From contig CBFFRP010000241.1 in assembly GCA_965644295.1 (NCBI GenBank), forward strand, positions 124,001 through 188,000: a stretch of DNA of 64,000 nt, in the 5' to 3' direction. Both the position numbers and the translations under genes were made by a program. This stretch comes from Paraphysomonas bandaiensis. Its lineage: Eukaryota > Chrysophyceae. The notes under the pieces are model-generated. The model had not been told where the DNA came from. It saw only the letters and a list, made by a program, of their open reading frames with translations, and made no database searches. Position 1 is the first letter of the stretch. Each line of letters opens with the position of its first letter. Below are positions 23,701 to 36,100 of the stretch, one piece after another.

Positions 23701-26700
23701 AACTACCGGCCTATAAATTGGCAGTTGATACCACTTACACATTTGTTGTTGACGTCCTGGCAGTTGATATAAATGCAATACAGTCCCGATATAGTACTAA
23801 AGTGAAAGTTGTTCGCTCCCATGTGGAGGCGGTTATATCTGGTGGCGATTACAGAGTTGTGTCTGCATATGAAAACTTTACGTTGGATGGCTCTGCTAGT
23901 TCTGATAAAGACTACCCTTCGAGCCCATTGACAGCTGTAGCTTGGAGTTGTATGGAGTTATCCCCAAATTTTGGTGATATATGTGACATACAGTTTTCCT
24001 CAAATAAAGTGCAGCAGATAGACACGAGAGGTCTTATCCAGAACAATGTTAATACTGAGAGAATGTTTCGTTTTGGATTGCGTGTGACGGGGTATGATGG
24101 TCTATATAGCACTGCATCTGTAACTGTAAGAGTCACTCCAGCATTCATTCCTCTTGTAGTGATAAAAGAAGTACAGCCAAAGTATAGTGTTTCACAGGGT
24201 TTCATATTATCATGTGACATTTTATCATCAAATTCAACTATAGCGCAATGGAATAGCACAGACGTTGCCCTTCAAAGCATATCCAGTACTCCTCTTGTAC
24301 GATTTGTTCACACAAAGAATATATTTACATTTCAACTTGGTATTACTGCCAACAGTTTGTCTGCAGGGTCGTCATATTCTTTCCAGTTTCTTGTTTCTGA
24401 GCCATTGCATAATTTAACTTTTTTACAAGTCGCTCAAGTTACGGTCATAATGAATGAACCACCATCAGGTGGTAAGCTGGATATATTTCCTTCCGAAGGG
24501 TATGCTTTAAACACTACTTTTGTTCTTGATGCAATGAATTGGGACGATGATCCTGAAGATTTCCCCCTGAAGTATGTATTCAGCTCGTACAACGAGGATC
24601 CTTCCAAACAATATGTACTGAAGACTGCAAGTTATATTCCTTCAGTGAAGACATTTATTCCTCAAGGCATTGAATCTTTGGAGTACTCAGCTGTCTGCGT
24701 CTGCACTGTATACGACATTTATCGTAGCGAAGCCACAGCGAATAGTTCAGTATATGTGTGGCCTGCAGGTGCTGACCTACTTGTGGTCAGTGTCAATATG
24801 CAATTGGATGAAGCTCTAGCTCTATTTGATGCGAATTCTGTTCTCAGTATCGCTAGTTCAGCAGCTGAAGTGTTAAATACAGTGAACTGCTCGCTCGCCC
24901 CTGATTGTGCGTCTCTTAATCGTCTCCCATGCAAAGACACACCACATACTTGTGGCGAGTGTGCTTCAGGAGGATATGTAGGGATTAGTGGAGCCTCAAA
25001 TGAAAAGTGTTTTGAGCTGAGTTCTATAAAAGGGTTTTCTGAGGATTGCTTAGATGATTCGATGTGTTTAACTGGAGCATGTGTGAACAATACCTGTGGT
25101 TACAAAAGGAAGCAGTGTGCATCCAATTGCTCCCAGCATGGTGTATGCGAGTTTTACTATTACAATGGCACAGCATTTTCGACTGTGACTAATACAGTCG
25201 GTGAAAATGCTTCCACAGAGAAACTGGAGTGTACAACTGGAGATTTTTATTGCTATGCGAAATGTACGTGTGACTATGGTTACTATGGTAAATCTTGTAC
25301 CTTAGATGAAGACGCTTTCGAATTAGCTATCAATGTGAAAAACTCAATGTGCAATGGCATTTACCAATCAATGTTTATTGAAGATACGTCGTCATCTGAT
25401 GTCATCTACTCACGTGCCCGTACCGTTACCGATTTGCTACATGATGTCAGTGTACTGTCGGAGTCGGCATTGCTCAATTGCACGGCGGTATTGACCACCA
25501 CTGTGTTTAATCATTTTGAGCTTCTCAATACTGATAGTGTGAACAGTGCAGTATTGCAGGCGCTGTCCAATATTGCCGCTTTAGGAAGTTCTCTAGACGA
25601 TGATGTTCTGAACGACGTTTCTGATGCGGTTTCTCTAATGATTTTCAGTCGACAGGAATATATTGCAGCGGGAAACAGCGAGTTGAATTCTATTTCATCG
25701 AATATTCGATTTATTTCACACAAGATGTATGGCGAAGATATCGTTAACAACACCTTTTTATCTCCTCTGTCATCTTATGAAGCAGCTATCGGTACTCTGA
25801 ATTCGACGGAATTGGTGATAAACTCTCTAGACTACTCAGTAGAGGAAGTTTACGGAACATCTGTGATTCAAAACTCAGCAATGAGATCAGACGATAATTT
25901 TAGTGCAGCATCTCAACCTGTTCAAATTGATATTCACGACTATTCAACTATTCTTGGGGAATCTAGGCGACTGTCGTCGAAGCCACAATCCGTGACTGTT
26001 GTTTTTCCGAACTATTTCCCGCTGGAGTACGTATCAGCCAATATTTCTACAGGAATTGTTAAGTGTCGATTATCATCGAACAAGAAGAGTTTTCATGTTG
26101 AAGTGACTTGTAATGCAGCCCCTGGTGGAGTTCCCGAAACAGTGCAGGCTGTGAACTGTCCTGGTGACCGCTTGGCTGATGTGACATACGCATGTCCTAG
26201 CTATTCGTCGTATCCCCAGTGCGTTACATATGATGGTTATTCTTTTTCTGTTGACCCTGCCTGCACTGTCCAATCTTACACGTCTACAACTATAACCTGC
26301 TCCTGCGTCCGAGGTGGAGAAATCAGCGCTAGAAACCGCCAACGGAGAACATTGTCGGATTCAGTAACTACATACACTGTAACATTAGCGTCAGAAAAGG
26401 GTGTGACAGAAACGGACTTTCAGACTTCGTATATGTTTATTCCACTGTACTACAATAGTACTCCTGACCTTGTAGTAGTTTTATCAGTATCATGTTTCTT
26501 CGTAATGGGTATTCTGGTTAGCGCGTCATTTATGTTTATGAAACTGGCTCAGAACGATGTTATGAAACGGGGAAAATCGGACAAAGGATATTCGGCAGGC
26601 ACATTTTTTGAAACCGCTATTCCTTTAGAGTTTTCTGATAACAAGTGGTCAAAGATATTTGTTCAGAAACTTCAAGATATACATGTACTCTTCAGCATCG

Positions 26701-29700
26701 TACACAAAGCCAGTGATAGATGTTTAAAGTGCTGTAAACTTTTCTCTCATATATTTACGTTTGTATTTGTAAACACTGTTTATGCAAATGTATTTTACGA
26801 TGATAGAAATCTATGCGAGCAGATATCAGATATGCATGATTGCTTGACGGTACGAAAAAGTCGAATATTTGGAAGCGAATATTCTGCATGCAAATGGAAT
26901 AAAAAGGATGACGTGTGCACTTATAACCCACCCCAGCTTAGCTATCGGGGAGTTGTTGTGGCGTCAGCCGTAGTTCTTGTGACTTCAATTTTGATAAACA
27001 TATTCATTGAATTAGCATGGGAAAGAGTATATGTTTACGTAATCTCTGAGAATACTTTTCATCGGAAAACCAAATCCAGTCGGGTGTATGTCACTGATGA
27101 TGAATTTTGTGACATGGATACTCCTAAGCGGAACATTCTTAGTATTGAGAGTGGAACAACTGAAAAGTGCTATACTTGTATGTGCGATGAGCTAAGTGAT
27201 TGGCAAAACACACGATCGAAGATGGCTATTGCATTGCGTTTATTTACTCTAAATGCTATCAGTTGTCAGCTGGGTGATCCGAAGAAAATATCTTCGAAAT
27301 CGAATAAATATCATGGAAGTCGTGCCAGCAAATATGCAGACATGTCTCCTGAGCCGCGCGCGTTGCAATCTAATGTATCGTATTCCCGGTCTCTGTCACG
27401 CCAGTTTGGAGAGCGAAATATGAGTATATTGGCAGATGATGATAGCGATAGCAGTGGTGGACATGATATGCAAGCTCATACATCGTCTGTAAAAGGTGGT
27501 CGTACTCCCGAATGTAATCAACTGAAGCGAAATCTCTGTATATCTGACAGACAGCATTCCTCCTCGGTAGGTCGGCACCGAGGGGACTCCGATGTGTATA
27601 TAGAGAGTGATGCGGATGATGCACATGGGAGTTCAACTCCGAATTTAGAAACTCAAGGCTTGCAGCTCCACCTTGAAGAAGAAATGCATGGTGGGCCATT
27701 AAATGGCGACGAAAACGATAGGGATTTGACGACACTCAGACGTCAACTGACATCGCAGCTCAGTCAGCTGACAAATATCATGCACGGACTGCCCGTTGAC
27801 GAAACGGACTCCTTTTCACCTCACCTAGATACTCCAGAAAATGGTGATAGCTGTGACGAAAATTATCGTAGTCATGGTGACGTTGCAGTCAAAGACGAGG
27901 TCAGTTATTGTGAAAATGACATGTCCAGTTCAAAGTGTCCCCCATCTACTTCTCAGGTGTTGAATCCCAGTTCATTGACTGACAAACCCAATTTAGGTCG
28001 AGGGACAAATTCGAAAGAATCTCAACATGTGCTGGATGTTGACGGTATTACAAGAGGAGATCATTCTCCATCAAATTCTACACTCCCAGTGAAATTCAGA
28101 CTGGGTAGTGATGTTGAAAGCTTTGTGAGTAAGGTATCAACTCGAACGGAATTAGGTGTTAATAGCCAAGACTATTCGAGAAATCGTATGTGTGCACACG
28201 AGCTCAAGGTAGAGATTGAACGAATAAGTGATTCTGATTACAAACAAATTCATCTCTTTCGGACTTTTCTCGTTTACGCACTTCCGCCAAGCAGAAGATC
28301 CATAGCAGAGCGGTTTTTACTTGGTCCCAGTGTGTTGGACAAGCACAAGTGCCCGAATTCCAGGGAGTTCAATATTGTTTTTTTTGGCCTTATACTTTAC
28401 TTTGCTGTAACTATATGTTATATGCTCTTGTATGGGGTTCATATGGATCGGAATGCTGTCAGGGTGTGGTCAATTATTCTCGGTGTTGTGGTAGTCCAAA
28501 AGTTAATTATGATTGATACCATAATGGTGTATTTGATTCATGTCGTTGTGGCAACATCAGTTAAACATGATATTCTGCGTCTGTGTTATCGTTTAAAGCG
28601 ACATGGATACGCTATTATGAACAGGTGCACACTGAGCTTCAAGGTGCTGAACAGTGAAACTCAATTCAGTAATCCGGCATGCATTGTAGCCAGACAGTTC
28701 CCTGAATACCCTTTATGTAGGCTATTGATTCAGTTGAATGACTGGGATTTGCCTTCGGTGTATAACCCTCCTAGCTTATACCAAAAAACAGAGTTTTTCA
28801 TTTTGTATGGATTTTTCATTCTTGGTTCCAGACTTCCGATTGTTGTCAACAAATTTTTTATTGAGGTGTTGATCGTTTCCGCTCTAGGCGTTGTTTTTGC
28901 TGTGATTCCTCAGATTAGGGTTGTTCATTTCTCGTACTTGGTGATTGTAGCTCTAGTGTTATTTGTGTTTTTGCTGATTGTGTATTATGAGTTTTTTAAG
29001 AAGGAAAGGAAACCGAGTGCACCGCAGTCGTCCCTATCGCCGTTAAGATCACCGCATCGCAGTGCAATTCGCCATGACTCCGGGTTACGGAGTGGAAAAT
29101 CAGGGGGCTCGAGTGCAGTATCAAACAACGTGAGTAGACGGCTGAGTTTCAGCGGTGATGCAAAGGTACATGATGATATCAGCTCACCAGTGAACTTCGA
29201 AGTTCATAGCCCGCCAGTAAGTTCTTCGTTCAAGCTAAGACTTCATCGATCTGAAGATGAAAAGAATGACGATCTTAAAGATCTGAGGGCCAGCGAGAGT
29301 AAATTACTCGGAGCTTTTACAAATTTAGAGAAGTTCATAGCAGATTCGAGTCATTCTCCTTCGTTGGACGTTGAAATGAAACAAAATCAATACAGTACTG
29401 GTCATGGTATTTCTCTTCGGACACCACATGATATGGCCAGAACACCGAGCGTTGACGGAGGGAGCAAAAGTTGTGAAAACGATTCTGAACGTCATTCAGA
29501 TAATGATTCATGTGTCAGTGACATGATTGTTGATAAAGAAGTAACCACAGAAGATGTCAGTAACGTTTTGATTAAGTCAAAGCTGACAGAACAAATTCGA
29601 GAGGCTAGAAGGCTATCTTTAGAGCTCCGCCAACAAAAACTAATCAGAGCTCAGTCACTTCAAGAAAGACTAGAGAAAAAGAAATCTTCAAGACGAAAAG

Positions 29701-31853
29701 AACTTCTCAGCACAGGTGTCGACAAAGAGGAAGCTGTTATCAAAACTGAAGTTGAAATATCTCAAGAAGAGTCCAAAACTGAGGCCGAAATTGATTTGTT
29801 TTTGTCGGAACTACTAAAGACAAAAACTGCCGACATTAAACGAGAGCTTGTTAAAGTTTATGAAGAAGAGATTTCCAAAATTGCTGCCGATGCAGAGAGA
29901 GAGAGACAGGAGCGTATCATTGCACTTGAAAATAAAATGAACAAGGAACGACAGGCGCATATACATGGAGATATGGACATCAATGGTATTGGGGCTGCAA
30001 CTGATCACATAGCGCATGGGGAATTGAGCTCGAAAGAAGTTGAGGAGCGTCGTGAGGTTGAGGACGAAATTTTTGAGAAATCGCATCAACAGAGAAAGTC
30101 CTTAATCGAAAGTGTACAGGCTGAGTATATGAAAGCCACGGAGCAGTTACAACATGAACTACTTGAAGACCGAAAGCAGAAAGTTTCCTCTCTTGAATCC
30201 CGGCTTGAGAATAGAAGACAATCAGCAACGACAGAGCTAATTAATATTGGGGTGTCTGAAGAAGACGCGATTATGGCTGCAGAGATAGGGTTACATGATA
30301 CCTTTCAAGAGGAGCTATCAAGAATTGAAACGGTAACCCAGAGTAATGTTGCCGAGATCATGAATGTGATGACTTCTACTCTGGAAGATCTGAAGGAGAG
30401 AAACGCTACACAGGCTGAACAGGACCAATTGCTGTTGGAGGCGCGCCAATTAAAGGTGGAGAAAGAAAACAGAGAGATTGAGCTAAAGAGGGAAAAGGCA
30501 TTGGCGGTTCGGGACTATCTGCGTGCTGACAATGAAGAGAAAGTGAAGCTACGACATCAGTACGAGGAAATAGTTGGAGAAAGTGAATTCAGCGATGTAC
30601 CACACTCAGGGAACTTGGAGGCGGAAAAATCAGAGTCCAATGATGACACGACCCAGATATTTACTGCTACTGACCCTAAAACAGATTTTGGCCTCCGCGA
30701 ACCTCCATCGAATGATGAAATAGTAGACCCCGTTGATGAAAAAGCTTTAATTTCAAAGATTGAGTTCATGATGAGTGATTTTGACAAGAGAAAACAAGAA
30801 GAGGAACAGGAGCTTTTACAACGAGTGGAAAATATGCTCCACGGAACCAATATTGAATATGTTGTTGATGACGATTCGAGAACAACTGAGCTGAATAGTA
30901 GAGAGGATGCCAATAGTGAACCAGAGTTTGAAGACGTCGATCACATCTCATCAGTTGAATTTGATCAGGAGTCTGACGCAGAGGAATATATATTAGAGCG
31001 GCCTTTGATTCATGATTCTCCTGTTCTGAAAACACAAATGTCATCTATGATGTGGAACGATGAATCTTCCTTGAATGATGAAGTTAATTACGAATATTCT
31101 GGAGCAGAGTCCTCTGGTGAAGAAAATTTAGGTAGTAGTGATTCACTGGAGCAGAATTTACATACCATTGTGATGGACAGACCGCTCCGATTTCAGGCAC
31201 CTGTTCTTAGACAATCTAGTTCTAAAGAAATTATATTGATCGACAGACCTGATGTACATGTGGATACAGAAGTGTCCAGAATTTCGTACAGTTGTAATGA
31301 AGTTGTTGATGAAGAGGAGCGCAAAAAGATTAGAAGGAGGTACATTCGAGATATTCAGAAACGTGACAAGAACAAAAGATCCCGTCGGCGTATACGCGTC
31401 ATGACAAATGAATTCGACATGTCTCGCTTGCGTTCACCTAACAAGGAAGAGGAAACAAATCGTGAGGATAAAGAAAGTCCTGTGTCGACAATGCAAAACT
31501 CAACACGTGCTAAAAGTGATATTGAAAAGGCCGTTGATATAAAACATAGCTCGCCTTCTGCAAAACCTGAGAGCAAAATCTTTGCACAGAGGAAGAAAGT
31601 TACAGAACCTCCAAGTTCTGTGGAATCTCCTGGCCACAGCATCAGAGAGAATGAAGGAAGTTTAACTTATCACAGCCCTCTAGACACTGAGCACCAGGAC
31701 ACTTTAGTTAAATTAATGTCGACAGAAGATAGGGAGATAATGCGTTTTCAAGAGGTTGGAAACGCCCTACATCTAGATGATCTGGGAGATAGTGGAGAAG
31801 AGAAAGCTATGGAAGAAGAAAAATTTGTTCCTCACTTGAAGTGGCATACTTAG
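14712..31853 (+). CDS. Giant polycystin/REJ-like membrane protein with PTGQ-repeat ectodomain
   Basis: A 5,713-aa protein encoded without introns. It starts with a hydrophobic signal peptide ([13 protein letters not shown]). Residues ~27–2305 are PT-rich, chiefly [12 protein letters not shown] tetrapeptides. A Cys-containing globular ectodomain follows, including PKD/REJ-like segments (about 2815–3260; [20 protein letters not shown]), an EGF-like module (about 3465–3535; [12 protein letters not shown]) and a GPS-like Cys motif (about 3830–3870; TITCSC) that lacks the usual HL-S/T cleavage site. The first membrane helix is at ~3916 and two more at ~4015 and ~4080. After a long Ser-rich cytoplasmic loop, about five more lie at 4553–4765. 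The C-terminal cytoplasmic part contains coiled coil (about 4950–5280; [19 protein letters not shown]). The REJ–GPS–multi-TM order resembles polycystin-1. No PLAT domain or pore motif is recognised. Probably a cell-surface adhesion or mechanosensory protein. Confidence 0.85.
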   Translation: MYKPRQWYVVFILFFNLLLIVSPSTLQPTSLLTPQPSICPTSEPSEQPTREPSFQPTSRPTDVPTQPSSLPSSEPTGQPTGFPTGQPSGQPTGYPTGQPTCVPTGEPTGYPTGQPSGLPTCMPTGQPTGQPTGQPTSQPTCYPTGEPTSQPTCQPIGQPTSQPTGQPSSNPTSQPTGQPTGEPSYEPTGEPTGHPTGQPSGQPTGQPTGQPSSDPTGQPTEQPSALPTGQPTCRPTGEPTGQPTGQPIGQPTGQPTALPSGHPTSEPTGEPTGQPTCLPSGMPSSEPTGEPTSQPSSHPTGQPTGLPTGEPTGTPTGHPTRQPTALPSGQPTGEPTGQPTGQPTCRPTGYPSSEPTGEPTLQPTEQPTGKPTRLPTGQPSGQPTGQPTGQPTSQPTVQPTCPPTGQPTGQPTGQPTGEPTSQPTGDPTGEPTEHPTGQPSGQPTGQPTGQPTGQPTGQPTAQPTGQPTGQPSGYPTGQPSGQPTGQPTGEPTGAPTGQPTGEPTAEPTGQPTGKPTRQPTGEPTFQPTGLPTGLPTELPTGQPTGVPTYQPTGQPTGRPTGEPSCQPTGQPTGQPTVGPTGQPTGQPTGQPTGQPTCQPTAQPTGQPTGEPTGQPSGQPTGQPTGEPSGQPTAQPSGQPTCQPTGEPSGQPTGEPTGQPSGQPTAQPTGQPTRHPTGQPTGQPTGEPTGQPSGYPTGQPTGHPTGQPTGLPTGQPTGKPTGQPTGLPTGQPTCQPSSQPTGIPTGQPTGQPTRLPTGLPTGSPTGQPTGQPTGQPTGQPTGQPTGQPTGQPTGQPTGQPTGQPTWEPTGQPTGQPTGQPTGQPTALPTGEPSGQPTGQPTGQPSGHPTGEPTGRPTGQPTGQPTGQPTWEPTGQPTGQPTGEPTGQPTGQPTGQPTCQPTGQPTGQPTGEPTGQPTCQPTGQPTGQPTGQPTGEPTSQPTGQPTGQPTGEPTGQPTGQPTSQPSGQPTGQPTGEPSIQPTGEPTGQPTGQPTGQPTSHPTGEPTGEPTGQPTGLPTGQPTSQPTGEPTRQPTGEPTGQPTGHPTGQPTGQPSGQPTGLPTGQPTGQPTGEPTGQPTGQPTGQPTVHPTGQPTGEPTGEPTGQPSGLPTGQPTGHPTGQPSGKPTGQPTGQPTGQPTGKPSGKPTGQPTGQPTGQPTGEPTGQPTGQPTGQPTGQPTGQPTGQPSGQPTGEPTGQPTGQPTGEPTGQPTGQPTGQPTGQPTGQPTGQPTGEPTGQPTGQPTGQPTGQPTGEPSGLPTGQPTGEPTGQPTGQPTGEPTGQPTGQPSGHPTGQPTGQPTGQPTGEPTGQPTGQPTGQPTGQPTGQPTGEPTGQPTGEPTGEPTGQPTGQPTGQPTGQPTGHPTGQPTGQPTGQPTGEPTGQPTGQPTGQPTGQPTGQPTGEPTGQPTGEPTGEPTGQPTGQPTGQPTGQPTGQPTGQPTGQPTGQPTGEPTGQPTGQPTGQPTGQPTGEPTGLPTGQPTGEPTGQPTGQPTGEPTGQPTGQPTGQPTGQPTGQPTGQPTGEPTGQPTGQPTGQPTGQPTGQPTGEPTGQPTGEPTGQPTGQPTGQPTGQPTGQPSGHPTGQPTGQPTGQPTGEPTGQPTGQPTGQPTGQPTGQPTGQPSGQPTGEPTGEPTGQPTGEPTGQPTGQPTGQPTGQPTGQPTGQPTGEPTGQPTGQPTGQPTGQPTGQPTGEPTGQPTGEPTGQPTGQPTGQPTGQPTGQPTGQPTGQPTGQPTGQPTGEPTGQPTGQPTGQPTGQPTGQPTGQPTGQPTGEPTGEPTGQPTGEPTGQPTGQPTGEPTGQPTGQPTGQPTGEPTGQPTGQPTGQPTGQPTGQPTGEPTGQPTGEPTGQPTGQPTGQPTGQPTGQPTGQPTGQPTGQPTGQPTGEPTGQPTGQPTGQPTGQPTGQPTGEPTGQPSGQPTGQPTGQPTGQPSGQPTGQPTGQPTGQPTGQPTGQPTGQPSGQPTGQPTGQPTAQPTGEPTGQPTGQPTGQPTGEPTGQPTGQPTGQPSGEPTGQPTGQPTGQPTGQPTGQPTGQPTGQPTGQPTGQPTGQPTGQPTGQPTGQPTGQPTGQPTGQPTGQPTGQPTGQPTGQPTGQPTGQPTGQPTGQPTGQPTGQPTGEPTGQPTGQPTGQPTGQPTGQPTGQPTGQPTGQPTGQPTGQPTGQPTGQPTGQPSGQPTGQPTGQPTGQPTGQPTGQPTGQPTGQPTGQPTGQPTGQPTGQPTGQPTSQPTGEPTGQPTGQPTGQPTGLPTGQPSGWPSSEPSSIPSSAPTKFPTMRPTLSPTVGGKRSTSHPTWRPTRRPTWCPTESPTFAPSIDYSQYAYDEMYTMYTSLDAQDDLAVSFGSFNYKGLDVDSTCSEWPSFQTNAFSIPVDGISVESISVAYGYRSTLESAFHQNIITCADKEVVDIMTDNFLTQKEFYVNCGGNKWRYAKCRSGNYVICINCGTTNRQGCYDYPQTLFHPCYKGNTQETFYSHLTIQLKESILYPQIHGQSINANENSLVVNLNISTNGVLYCSAFRVGDVIPSSVSRIVKDGAQTVVDGNSNVSSISAAVYIDDLDPMTTYSVYCYTEDFSGNSMGIEEVLATRQLANTTCCRRILLSKGVPSIQQYVLGKDEFEFSFTLNSYPQREIRVDIELVAINCGRTYNTTCGVAEAYPSQFTFSPESISLESVFVVRGETGDYNLSISTYSSKLDSDWYHGVYSNLTINPYGSNIAPPRISSAQFSPDGRKILVRFDSATHNGGADTDGFDKDFDCAEVMNFVGISSSQCRWSTSKLLTVYLRYSSNVYVNIGDVLTLYAGVVKAACLDGFVCSDFVANSPQSVVIKKSSSHVIPEVSLSVSGRTISKCSNLLLDPTLSRFKGGSMRPWKSISWTVTGTGGNATAISQLLDTEYSSDTQRTITIPYSMISVGKLTFSLRLQAFWGKSAAVSSTVTVIDDVVAEISILGPAVKSIFRWQVLELFTQTEVSFCSVNGSTNFTAFQYLWSGYKGTKFENTLSSVSNDPRSFKLPAYKLAVDTTYTFVVDVLAVDINAIQSRYSTKVKVVRSHVEAVISGGDYRVVSAYENFTLDGSASSDKDYPSSPLTAVAWSCMELSPNFGDICDIQFSSNKVQQIDTRGLIQNNVNTERMFRFGLRVTGYDGLYSTASVTVRVTPAFIPLVVIKEVQPKYSVSQGFILSCDILSSNSTIAQWNSTDVALQSISSTPLVRFVHTKNIFTFQLGITANSLSAGSSYSFQFLVSEPLHNLTFLQVAQVTVIMNEPPSGGKLDIFPSEGYALNTTFVLDAMNWDDDPEDFPLKYVFSSYNEDPSKQYVLKTASYIPSVKTFIPQGIESLEYSAVCVCTVYDIYRSEATANSSVYVWPAGADLLVVSVNMQLDEALALFDANSVLSIASSAAEVLNTVNCSLAPDCASLNRLPCKDTPHTCGECASGGYVGISGASNEKCFELSSIKGFSEDCLDDSMCLTGACVNNTCGYKRKQCASNCSQHGVCEFYYYNGTAFSTVTNTVGENASTEKLECTTGDFYCYAKCTCDYGYYGKSCTLDEDAFELAINVKNSMCNGIYQSMFIEDTSSSDVIYSRARTVTDLLHDVSVLSESALLNCTAVLTTTVFNHFELLNTDSVNSAVLQALSNIAALGSSLDDDVLNDVSDAVSLMIFSRQEYIAAGNSELNSISSNIRFISHKMYGEDIVNNTFLSPLSSYEAAIGTLNSTELVINSLDYSVEEVYGTSVIQNSAMRSDDNFSAASQPVQIDIHDYSTILGESRRLSSKPQSVTVVFPNYFPLEYVSANISTGIVKCRLSSNKKSFHVEVTCNAAPGGVPETVQAVNCPGDRLADVTYACPSYSSYPQCVTYDGYSFSVDPACTVQSYTSTTITCSCVRGGEISARNRQRRTLSDSVTTYTVTLASEKGVTETDFQTSYMFIPLYYNSTPDLVVVLSVSCFFVMGILVSASFMFMKLAQNDVMKRGKSDKGYSAGTFFETAIPLEFSDNKWSKIFVQKLQDIHVLFSIVHKASDRCLKCCKLFSHIFTFVFVNTVYANVFYDDRNLCEQISDMHDCLTVRKSRIFGSEYSACKWNKKDDVCTYNPPQLSYRGVVVASAVVLVTSILINIFIELAWERVYVYVISENTFHRKTKSSRVYVTDDEFCDMDTPKRNILSIESGTTEKCYTCMCDELSDWQNTRSKMAIALRLFTLNAISCQLGDPKKISSKSNKYHGSRASKYADMSPEPRALQSNVSYSRSLSRQFGERNMSILADDDSDSSGGHDMQAHTSSVKGGRTPECNQLKRNLCISDRQHSSSVGRHRGDSDVYIESDADDAHGSSTPNLETQGLQLHLEEEMHGGPLNGDENDRDLTTLRRQLTSQLSQLTNIMHGLPVDETDSFSPHLDTPENGDSCDENYRSHGDVAVKDEVSYCENDMSSSKCPPSTSQVLNPSSLTDKPNLGRGTNSKESQHVLDVDGITRGDHSPSNSTLPVKFRLGSDVESFVSKVSTRTELGVNSQDYSRNRMCAHELKVEIERISDSDYKQIHLFRTFLVYALPPSRRSIAERFLLGPSVLDKHKCPNSREFNIVFFGLILYFAVTICYMLLYGVHMDRNAVRVWSIILGVVVVQKLIMIDTIMVYLIHVVVATSVKHDILRLCYRLKRHGYAIMNRCTLSFKVLNSETQFSNPACIVARQFPEYPLCRLLIQLNDWDLPSVYNPPSLYQKTEFFILYGFFILGSRLPIVVNKFFIEVLIVSALGVVFAVIPQIRVVHFSYLVIVALVLFVFLLIVYYEFFKKERKPSAPQSSLSPLRSPHRSAIRHDSGLRSGKSGGSSAVSNNVSRRLSFSGDAKVHDDISSPVNFEVHSPPVSSSFKLRLHRSEDEKNDDLKDLRASESKLLGAFTNLEKFIADSSHSPSLDVEMKQNQYSTGHGISLRTPHDMARTPSVDGGSKSCENDSERHSDNDSCVSDMIVDKEVTTEDVSNVLIKSKLTEQIREARRLSLELRQQKLIRAQSLQERLEKKKSSRRKELLSTGVDKEEAVIKTEVEISQEESKTEAEIDLFLSELLKTKTADIKRELVKVYEEEISKIAADAERERQERIIALENKMNKERQAHIHGDMDINGIGAATDHIAHGELSSKEVEERREVEDEIFEKSHQQRKSLIESVQAEYMKATEQLQHELLEDRKQKVSSLESRLENRRQSATTELINIGVSEEDAIMAAEIGLHDTFQEELSRIETVTQSNVAEIMNVMTSTLEDLKERNATQAEQDQLLLEARQLKVEKENREIELKREKALAVRDYLRADNEEKVKLRHQYEEIVGESEFSDVPHSGNLEAEKSESNDDTTQIFTATDPKTDFGLREPPSNDEIVDPVDEKALISKIEFMMSDFDKRKQEEEQELLQRVENMLHGTNIEYVVDDDSRTTELNSREDANSEPEFEDVDHISSVEFDQESDAEEYILERPLIHDSPVLKTQMSSMMWNDESSLNDEVNYEYSGAESSGEENLGSSDSLEQNLHTIVMDRPLRFQAPVLRQSSSKEIILIDRPDVHVDTEVSRISYSCNEVVDEEERKKIRRRYIRDIQKRDKNKRSRRRIRVMTNEFDMSRLRSPNKEEETNREDKESPVSTMQNSTRAKSDIEKAVDIKHSSPSAKPESKIFAQRKKVTEPPSSVESPGHSIRENEGSLTYHSPLDTEHQDTLVKLMSTEDREIMRFQEVGNALHLDDLGDSGEEKAMEEEKFVPHLKWHT
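14932..21430 (+). repeat. 12-bp (PTGQ) coding minisatellite, 6.5 kb
   Basis: The pattern CCN-ACN-GGN-CAR is repeated about 540 times within the giant gene. Substitutions are mostly Q to E/H/L/K/Y, G to S/C/R/A, and T to S. Divergence is greatest at the 5' end (14932–17000) and lowest towards 20,700–21,350. The reading frame is never broken. Third codon positions vary freely while residues stay nearly fixed. Confidence 0.95.
18183..20558 (+). repeat. 216-bp higher-order repeat inside the PTGQ array
   Basis: A PTGE codon block (GAGCC) recurs at 18183, 18399, 18615, 18831, 19047, 19263, 19479, 19695, 19911, 20127 and 20343. The spacing is exactly 216 bp (72 aa, 18 tetrapeptides) each time, and the neighbouring variant units (second GAG/GAA positions, H and L variants) follow the same order. 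No matching anchor is present at 17967. Confidence 0.88.
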
Positions 31854-32432
31854 TGTTAATATGTCATGTATATGTTGGATATTATTGATTGGTATCGCAT
31901 GAGTTTATCATAGCGTGTAAATAGCGTGTTTTATACATGTGACCAATAATTATAAGTAAGAAATATCGAATAATATTGTTTTTAAGCGGAGAAGAATATC
32001 TACCCTTTTATTCTTGGTTCAAGGCTCAATAAAGTAGTCATATCTTTCTATTGAAGATTTATAAAACAAGTTTAAATTTATTTACATGTTTATATAACTC
32101 CAACTTTGTCTATAATACTCATCGAGTTTTCATTATTGTTTATCAATATTTTATTATTTATTATCTACATTTCTAACTTAAAGAATGATGAGCTTTATTA
32201 TTTAGATTAATTAGTGTATATCTTTCTCGGAATCTCATAGCACATGTTGGTTTCATAGATTAGGAAGTTCTTTTCTCAAGAAATTGGTTAGATATTGAAT
32301 AATGATAAATAAAACCTTTTCCAAGGTGATATAGTAATATTTACGGGTTGTAAGGAAGCTATGTCTTCCCGAAAGCGAAAAGGCTGAGTTTTGGCAAGGG
32401 ACGATACTCCTATTGCATGTTATATTAGTAGG
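31854..32432. other. 3' flank of the giant gene, AT-rich
   Basis: No supported gene. A polyadenylation-like AATAAA occurs at 32028–32033, about 175 bp after the stop codon. Confidence 0.45.
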
Positions 32433-32668
32433 CAGGGCCAGTCAACAATATATTATTGGATTGCAATACAAACATTGCAGTTACTTATTTTTGCTTATAT
32501 TGATTATTATTTTAGCAAAATATACCCTCGCAATATTTTGCTAATGCTAGTGTGCCTAAGAAAATATACTCGATTAATCATAAACTACTCTTCATAATCA
32601 CATAGCTCATCTACTGTATTTTAACATCGAACAATTACGATAACTACCTGCAACGTAGAACGCTATTC

Positions 32669-32987
32669 TGTCAAGGTTTGACATTATATGAGAAGTATTA
32701 ACTTAACAACAGAAGGTAACTTATACTCAAAGCTGAGAATTATAAATTATAATCAATGTCTCTTATCATTCATCAATATCATGTTGTCTCCACTACCACT
32801 CATTTCTCGTACGACGATCTTACATCGTCACTACAACTTGCATCGTCACAATATTCCGTTTTACCGCTATGTGCTTATCGTCATTCATTCTCACAATACG
32901 ATTAACAAGACTACAACTGTATAATACAGTAATTTAAATACCTTATAACTACAGCTTTCAATTGCTCTCATATAGCAGAACTCAACA
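32669..32987 (-). repeat. 3' LTR of copia element 1
   Basis: 319 bp, TG…CA termini, same sequence as 37881–38199. In element orientation it is the downstream LTR. Confidence 0.92.
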
Positions 32988-33130
32988 CTCCCTCTCAATT
33001 CAAAGCTGTAGATAGACTCTTCACATCACAAAACATAACTGACGGATACGCAACCACCGAAACCAAACAGGACAAACAGGTGGACGTATGACTCCGACAT
33101 TTCAGCTAGTCTCACAGTACAGTCAACTGA

Positions 33131-36100
33131 TCACTTACGTCGTTTGAACGTCTTTTCTCTAATAACCTCAACAGATGATTTTCGATCCTCTCCTAGGCAT
33201 CTCTTCCTGTGTTTCTCGAAAGTTACACCACACAACGATTTCGTGAATATGTCTGCTGTCTGATCATCTGTTCCAACGTGGTACAATATGGCAGTGTTAA
33301 AGAGGCCATCTGGATCTACGTGTTCCCTAACCCAATGGTATTTGATCTCGATGTGTTTTGAACGCTTATGGAACACCGGATTCAATGCTAAGTCACGAGC
33401 ACTCTGGCTATCCAAGAAAAATGGTGTGGGTTCGCGTAGACGAAGTCCTAATTCGTCCAACACCCCCGAAGCCATACCAGTTCTTGCATGCCAGCATACA
33501 TAGCCTGATACTCACTTTGCATTGATGACGTTGAAACGGTAGCCTGTAAAATGGACTGCCAGATAAGTGGTCCACCGGCGGCAAATACTATGTATCCAGT
33601 CGTAGATCGGCGTGACACCACATCGCCAGCCCAGTCTGCATCAGTAAAGATGTGCATGTCGAAATGCTTACTACTGAACCGAATACCCTTTCGAACTGTA
33701 CCCCTAACGTACTGCAATAGGTACGTCATTAAATAACATGTAGCCCGGGTAGGCTTAGATGCATATCTAGATAACAAACCAACTGCATATGCAATATCAG
33801 GGCGAGTATTCATAGATAGATATAACATGGCACCCAGTAGGCTGCGATAAGGATAATTATCTACTCCCTCTTTCTCCTCAGGTGTGAGATCGCTGTCTGC
33901 TTGATTAATTCTGTCCATTGCATCGAGGGGTAGCGGCGACTTTCGGATTTTTGATGAGGGACCGAGGAAATCAGCGAATTTGAGAAGAATTTTCTCCGCA
34001 TATGTCTGCTGATCCAGCTGAATGAAATCCTGTCCTCGCGTGACACGAACATTCAGGAAATGTTCAACGGCTCCCATATCCGTCATGTCGAATCGTTCGC
34101 AGAATCTAGCTTTTATTTCTGTAATAATATTAAGGTCAGCACATGCGATGACGATGTCATCCACATATATGGTGAGATACACTTTATGACCTTTATATAC
34201 AGCATGATACAAGCAAGGTTCTAACACACACGGTCGAAATCCCAAGGATTTGATGAACTTGTTTATGGTTTTCCACCATGATCGTGGTGAACTACGGAGT
34301 CCATATAGAGATTTCTTCAATTTAAAACAATGTCCAGGTGGAAGTTGAAAATCTGGAGTAGGATTCATGTAAACGTCGCCTTCAATATCGGCATAACAGA
34401 ACGCACTGGAGACATCGAGTTGATGCACAAACATACTGAACACAAGAGCCAACGCCAGAATCAACCGAACAGATATACTCTTGACTACAGGGGCAAATGT
34501 GTTGTCCACATCGACGCCAGATTGTTGACCGTACCCAAGTGCTACAAGTCGTGCTTTATGCTTCTTGATGGAGCCATCCTTATTGTACTTTCGCTTATAT
34601 ACGTAACGAGATTTAAGAGGTCGTGCATCAGGCGGAGTTTCTACTACTTCAAACACTTCACGCTGAAAAAGTGCATTCCGTTCTAATCTGCGCGCCTCCT
34701 TCCATTTGTCTGCATCACTACACTGAAGAGACTCTTCGTATGACTCAGGCTCCCTATAATCAGACGGGTCAGTAATCAATGAGTCATCACTTGCCTTACA
34801 CATATTAACGGCATCTTCCCCACACAGGAAGTTGATTTCACCCAGAGTAGACACGTTGGTCATCACTCTTTGGGTTCGTACCCTCTTGCTTATAGCAGCT
34901 GGCGGGTTAGCAGTTTGACTACTAGGGACACACACACTTGTCTCTCTAGACGAAGTGCTCACGCTTCTCTCGGGTAAGGCACATGGAGTCTGCTCACTCC
35001 CTGATGAGTCATCTGCCGTAGACTGTTTGGGTGTCCCACCCCCAGCCGGCATCGATCGCTCCTCACCACCTGCCCCATCGTCACGGGTCGCAGGATTTTC
35101 GTGCCACCTGCGCAAATTATACGACTGAGTTAGTTTCACTACATCAGCTATATGTATCGGAGTCTTCTCCTCCAACTGCTCTCTACCAGCAGTTACTAAG
35201 GCTCTATAAGCCACGATCAAACCTTTCCGAACCACGACTCTCGTAGTCCTAAACAGGAAACCCTCATCGGTATGGTAAGATCCAATCAAATGGTTGAACT
35301 CTTCAACCTGTCGAGCCTGGGGATCATGTTTAACTAACGCAGCCTCCAGCTCCTCGAAATACTCCTTCTCTCTGGGGGGAATGCTTTCGTCGAATAACAC
35401 ATGTATTGACACAACTTCGGACTCTCCTAGCCATATTCTGTATCCCCTCTTCTTTTTGGAGAGACCTAAAAAATATCCAATCTGCGATTTGCCTTGCCAA
35501 TTTTTTCGACGATCACCCCTGGGAGTCTTCACATAAGCTTTACACCCCCATCGACGCAAACTGGATAAATCTGGAACAGAACCCCCAGGTACACACTCCA
35601 TGGGAGACATCCATCCGCGATAGGTCCGAGTGGGCATCATGCGAATAATTTCAGATGCATATACGTAGGCATCCCACCAGAATGGAACTGGGAATCCAGC
35701 ATCTGACAGCATTGCAAGAGTCATCTCTCCCGCGGTTCGAAAGCGTCTCTCAGACACGCCATTCATCTCAGGTGAGTCTGTAGAGCTCCACGTAATTGAG
35801 GCGCCAAACTTGCTGTGAAGATACTCCTGAATAGACTTATCAATGAGTTCGGCTCCCCCGTCGGCATGATACACAGATAGTCGATGAACTCCTGGATACT
35901 TGGGTAGAAGAACCTCGACCCAATTCCTAATGTGCTCCAACACTTCACTTGCGGTCCGAGTTTTCAACGGAAACTCCCAGCATTCCTTGGTGGCCACATC
36001 TGTCAACGCTAATACATACCGGTATCCCTGTCGAGAAGGACAATTGAAATATACTCCTATATCGACAGTTACTTTTTCCAGAAACCTTGTCGCCTGTAGC

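Noticed and set aside
32688-32924. 78-aa ORF present twice (also 37900–38136).
   Set aside because: Lies wholly within the two LTRs on the strand opposite to the element. No protein-like features.
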